A stretch of DNA of 5,721 nt. Source: Gammaproteobacteria bacterium. GTDB taxonomy: Bacteria; Pseudomonadota; Gammaproteobacteria; Pseudomonadales; Pseudomonadaceae. Below are positions 4,276 to 5,721 of the stretch, one piece after another. The position numbers were made by a program, and so were the translations under genes. Location of the stretch: assembly GCA_012513235.1 (NCBI GenBank), contig JAAZCO010000081.1, positions 1 through 5,721 on the forward strand, given 5' to 3'. How positions within the stretch are numbered: position 1 is the stretch's first letter; every line of letters begins with the position of its first letter. The notes under the pieces were generated by a model, which was given only the letters and a program-made list of their open reading frames with translations, ran no database searches and was not told the origin of the DNA.

Positions 4276-5721
4276 TTAGAGTGGCTGCAATTTCGCGTAG
4301 GCCACCATCAACCATTTAATACCGTCGTTAACAAAGTTAACTTGCACTCGTGCTTGGGCACCCGCGCCTTCAAAATTGAGAATCACGCCCTCGCCAAACA
4401 CCGCATGCTCAACCAATTGTCCCAGTTTAAATTCAGTTTCAGGGATATCGGTACCGGTGAACATACTGCTCGATTGCACTTGATGTTGATTGTGGTAAGG
4501 GCGGCTGACGCTGTTATTCATCCGCACTTCCTGCAAAAACTCTGCAGGAATTTCGCGCACGAAACGTGAGACCTTGTTGTAGGTTTCAGTACCGTAGAGG
4601 CGGCGTGTTTCTGCGCAGGTGATATACAACTGGCGCATGGCACGGGTAATGCCCACATAGGCTAAGCGGCGTTCTTCCTCTAAACGGCCTGGCTCTTCCA
4701 AACTCATTTTATGCGGGAATAAACCTTCTTCCATACCGGCAATAAATACGATGGGGAATTCCAAGCCTTTGGCGCTGTGCAAGGTCATTAACTGCACCGC
4801 TTGCGTAAACTCATCGGCTTGAGTATCGCCGGCTTCGAGTACTGCATGGTCTAAAAAGGCGACTAAATCAGAAACGTCTTCTTCAATCTCATCACTTTGC
4901 TTAAAGGTACGCGCGGCACTGACTAACTCTTCCAAGTTTTCGATGCGCGCTTGGCCTTTCTCACCTTTTTCTTCTTTGTGGTAGGTAATCAAGCCTGACT
5001 GCTCAATCACGATTTGCGCCATGGCATGCAGTTCGCAATCGCGGGTCTGAATTTCCAGTTGCTCAATTAAATCCATAAAGGTTTGCAAAGCATTACTGGC
5101 ACGACCGGGTAGGGCTTTTTGCTCCACCAGAATCTGCATCGCTTGCCACAGCGACACATCATGTTCGCGGGCCGCAAGGCGCACGGTTTCGATGGTTTTC
5201 TCACCGATGCCGCGGGTTGGCACATTAATCACCCGCTCAATCGCGCCATCATCGTGACGGCTGCGTAATAAGCGTAAGTAGGCCAGCGCATTTTTAATTT
5301 CTAAACGCTCAAAGAAGCGTTGGCCGCCATAAATACGGTAAGGCACGGCCGCGCGCAGTAAGGCTTCTTCTAATACCCGTGATTGCGCGTTAGAGCGGTA
5401 AAGAATAGCAATCTGATCACGACTCACCTCGCCTTTGCGCAAGGCTTGCTCAATGCACTCAACGATATAACGCGCTTCATCGTGCTCGTTATAGGCGCTA
5501 TAAAAGTTAATCAGCTCGCCAGCGTCGTCTTCAGTCCACAGCTCTTTACCCAGACGACCTTGGTTGTTATCAATCAAGGCGTTGGCGGCTTTGAGGATGT
5601 TGGCGGTGGAGCGGTAGTTTTGCTCCAAGCGAATGCTTTGTGTCTTCACGAAATCGGTGGAGAACTGCTGAATATTCTCAATCTTCGCGCCACGCCAGCC
5701 GTAAATGGATTGGTCATCATC
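4276..5721 (-). CDS. uvrD: DNA helicase II UvrD, C-terminal two thirds (5' end beyond window)
   Basis: The reading frame is open to the right edge, giving 481 residues of a superfamily 1A 3'-5' helicase that is about 720 residues long in E. coli. UvrD unwinds DNA in nucleotide excision repair and mismatch repair and removes RecA filaments. Visible in order, numbered from the window edge: motif III DDDQSIYGWRG (1-11), motif IV LEQNYRS (32-38), motif IVa YGGQRFFER (131-139), a 2B-subdomain segment NVPTRGIGEKT (166-176), motif V with LHSAKGLEF (314-322), and motif VI with YVGITRA (355-361). A variable linker (about 400-429) leads to the C-terminal Tudor-like domain (430-481: LVEHAVFGEG, then IKWLMVAYAKLQPL). 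That end favours UvrD over Rep. A GTG at 5649 is in frame but internal, since motif III lies upstream of it. The ATPase motifs I and II and any LexA-controlled promoter are outside the window. Confidence 0.95.
   Translation of the reverse strand, partial: DDDQSIYGWRGAKIENIQQFSTDFVKTQSIRLEQNYRSTANILKAANALIDNNQGRLGKELWTEDDAGELINFYSAYNEHDEARYIVECIEQALRKGEVSRDQIAILYRSNAQSRVLEEALLRAAVPYRIYGGQRFFERLEIKNALAYLRLLRSRHDDGAIERVINVPTRGIGEKTIETVRLAAREHDVSLWQAMQILVEQKALPGRASNALQTFMDLIEQLEIQTRDCELHAMAQIVIEQSGLITYHKEEKGEKGQARIENLEELVSAARTFKQSDEIEEDVSDLVAFLDHAVLEAGDTQADEFTQAVQLMTLHSAKGLEFPIVFIAGMEEGLFPHKMSLEEPGRLEEERRLAYVGITRAMRQLYITCAETRRLYGTETYNKVSRFVREIPAEFLQEVRMNNSVSRPYHNQHQVQSSSMFTGTDIPETEFKLGQLVEHAVFGEGVILNFEGAGAQARVQVNFVNDGIKWLMVAYAKLQPL

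Noticed and set aside
5647..5649. GTG at 5649 as the start of the helicase gene
   Set aside because: The frame stays open to the edge and encodes helicase motif III upstream of this codon, so the GTG is an internal valine.
1146..5721. The minus-strand block as a novel multi-gene system or defence island
   Set aside because: The genes are familiar chromosomal families with separating hairpins and unrelated roles, and no transposase, integrase, repeats or effector-like genes are seen.

Overview
The window reads as a chromosomal housekeeping stretch of a gammaproteobacterium close to Pseudomonas. Three things point there: a GlnK-type PII protein, a SutA-like RNA polymerase-associated protein beside it (a family I know only from Pseudomonas and its relatives), and a UvrD helicase in the same neighbourhood. 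Base composition looks moderate by eye, well below the high GC of P. aeruginosa. A lower-GC branch of Pseudomonadaceae (for example the Halopseudomonas, Thiopseudomonas or Denitrificimonas type) is therefore my best guess, but it is an inference.

Layout. Bases 1-468 hold the PII gene glnK (+ strand) and a very strong intrinsic terminator. Bases 469-736 carry no gene. They hold an AT-rich block, a candidate sigma-70 promoter with a GC-rich discriminator, and a leader of about 160 nt with several mutually exclusive hairpins, leading into sutA (737-1057, +). From 1078 to the end every gene is on the minus strand. In transcription order these are uvrD (cut by the right edge), a TRAP-type solute-binding lipoprotein, a Tim44-domain membrane protein, an SMI1/KNR4 (SUKH) protein with a GTG start, and an acyl-CoA thioesterase that converges on sutA. 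Hairpins lie in most of the gaps, so the minus-strand genes are probably mostly separate transcription units. The uvrD to TRAP-protein gap (37 nt, no hairpin seen) is the one likely read-through.

How the genes fit together. There is no single pathway. GlnK senses nitrogen status, SutA adjusts transcription during slow growth, UvrD repairs DNA, the TRAP protein binds a carboxylate-type solute, and the thioesterase hydrolyses acyl-CoA. The Tim44-domain and SUKH proteins have no assigned role. I saw no mobile element, CRISPR array, tRNA, rRNA or defence system. The most interesting points are the stringent-type promoter and structured leader of sutA, the SutA variant itself (long acidic head, apparently short tail), a glnK closed by a terminator with no amtB after it, and a TRAP binding protein with no membrane-subunit genes beside it.
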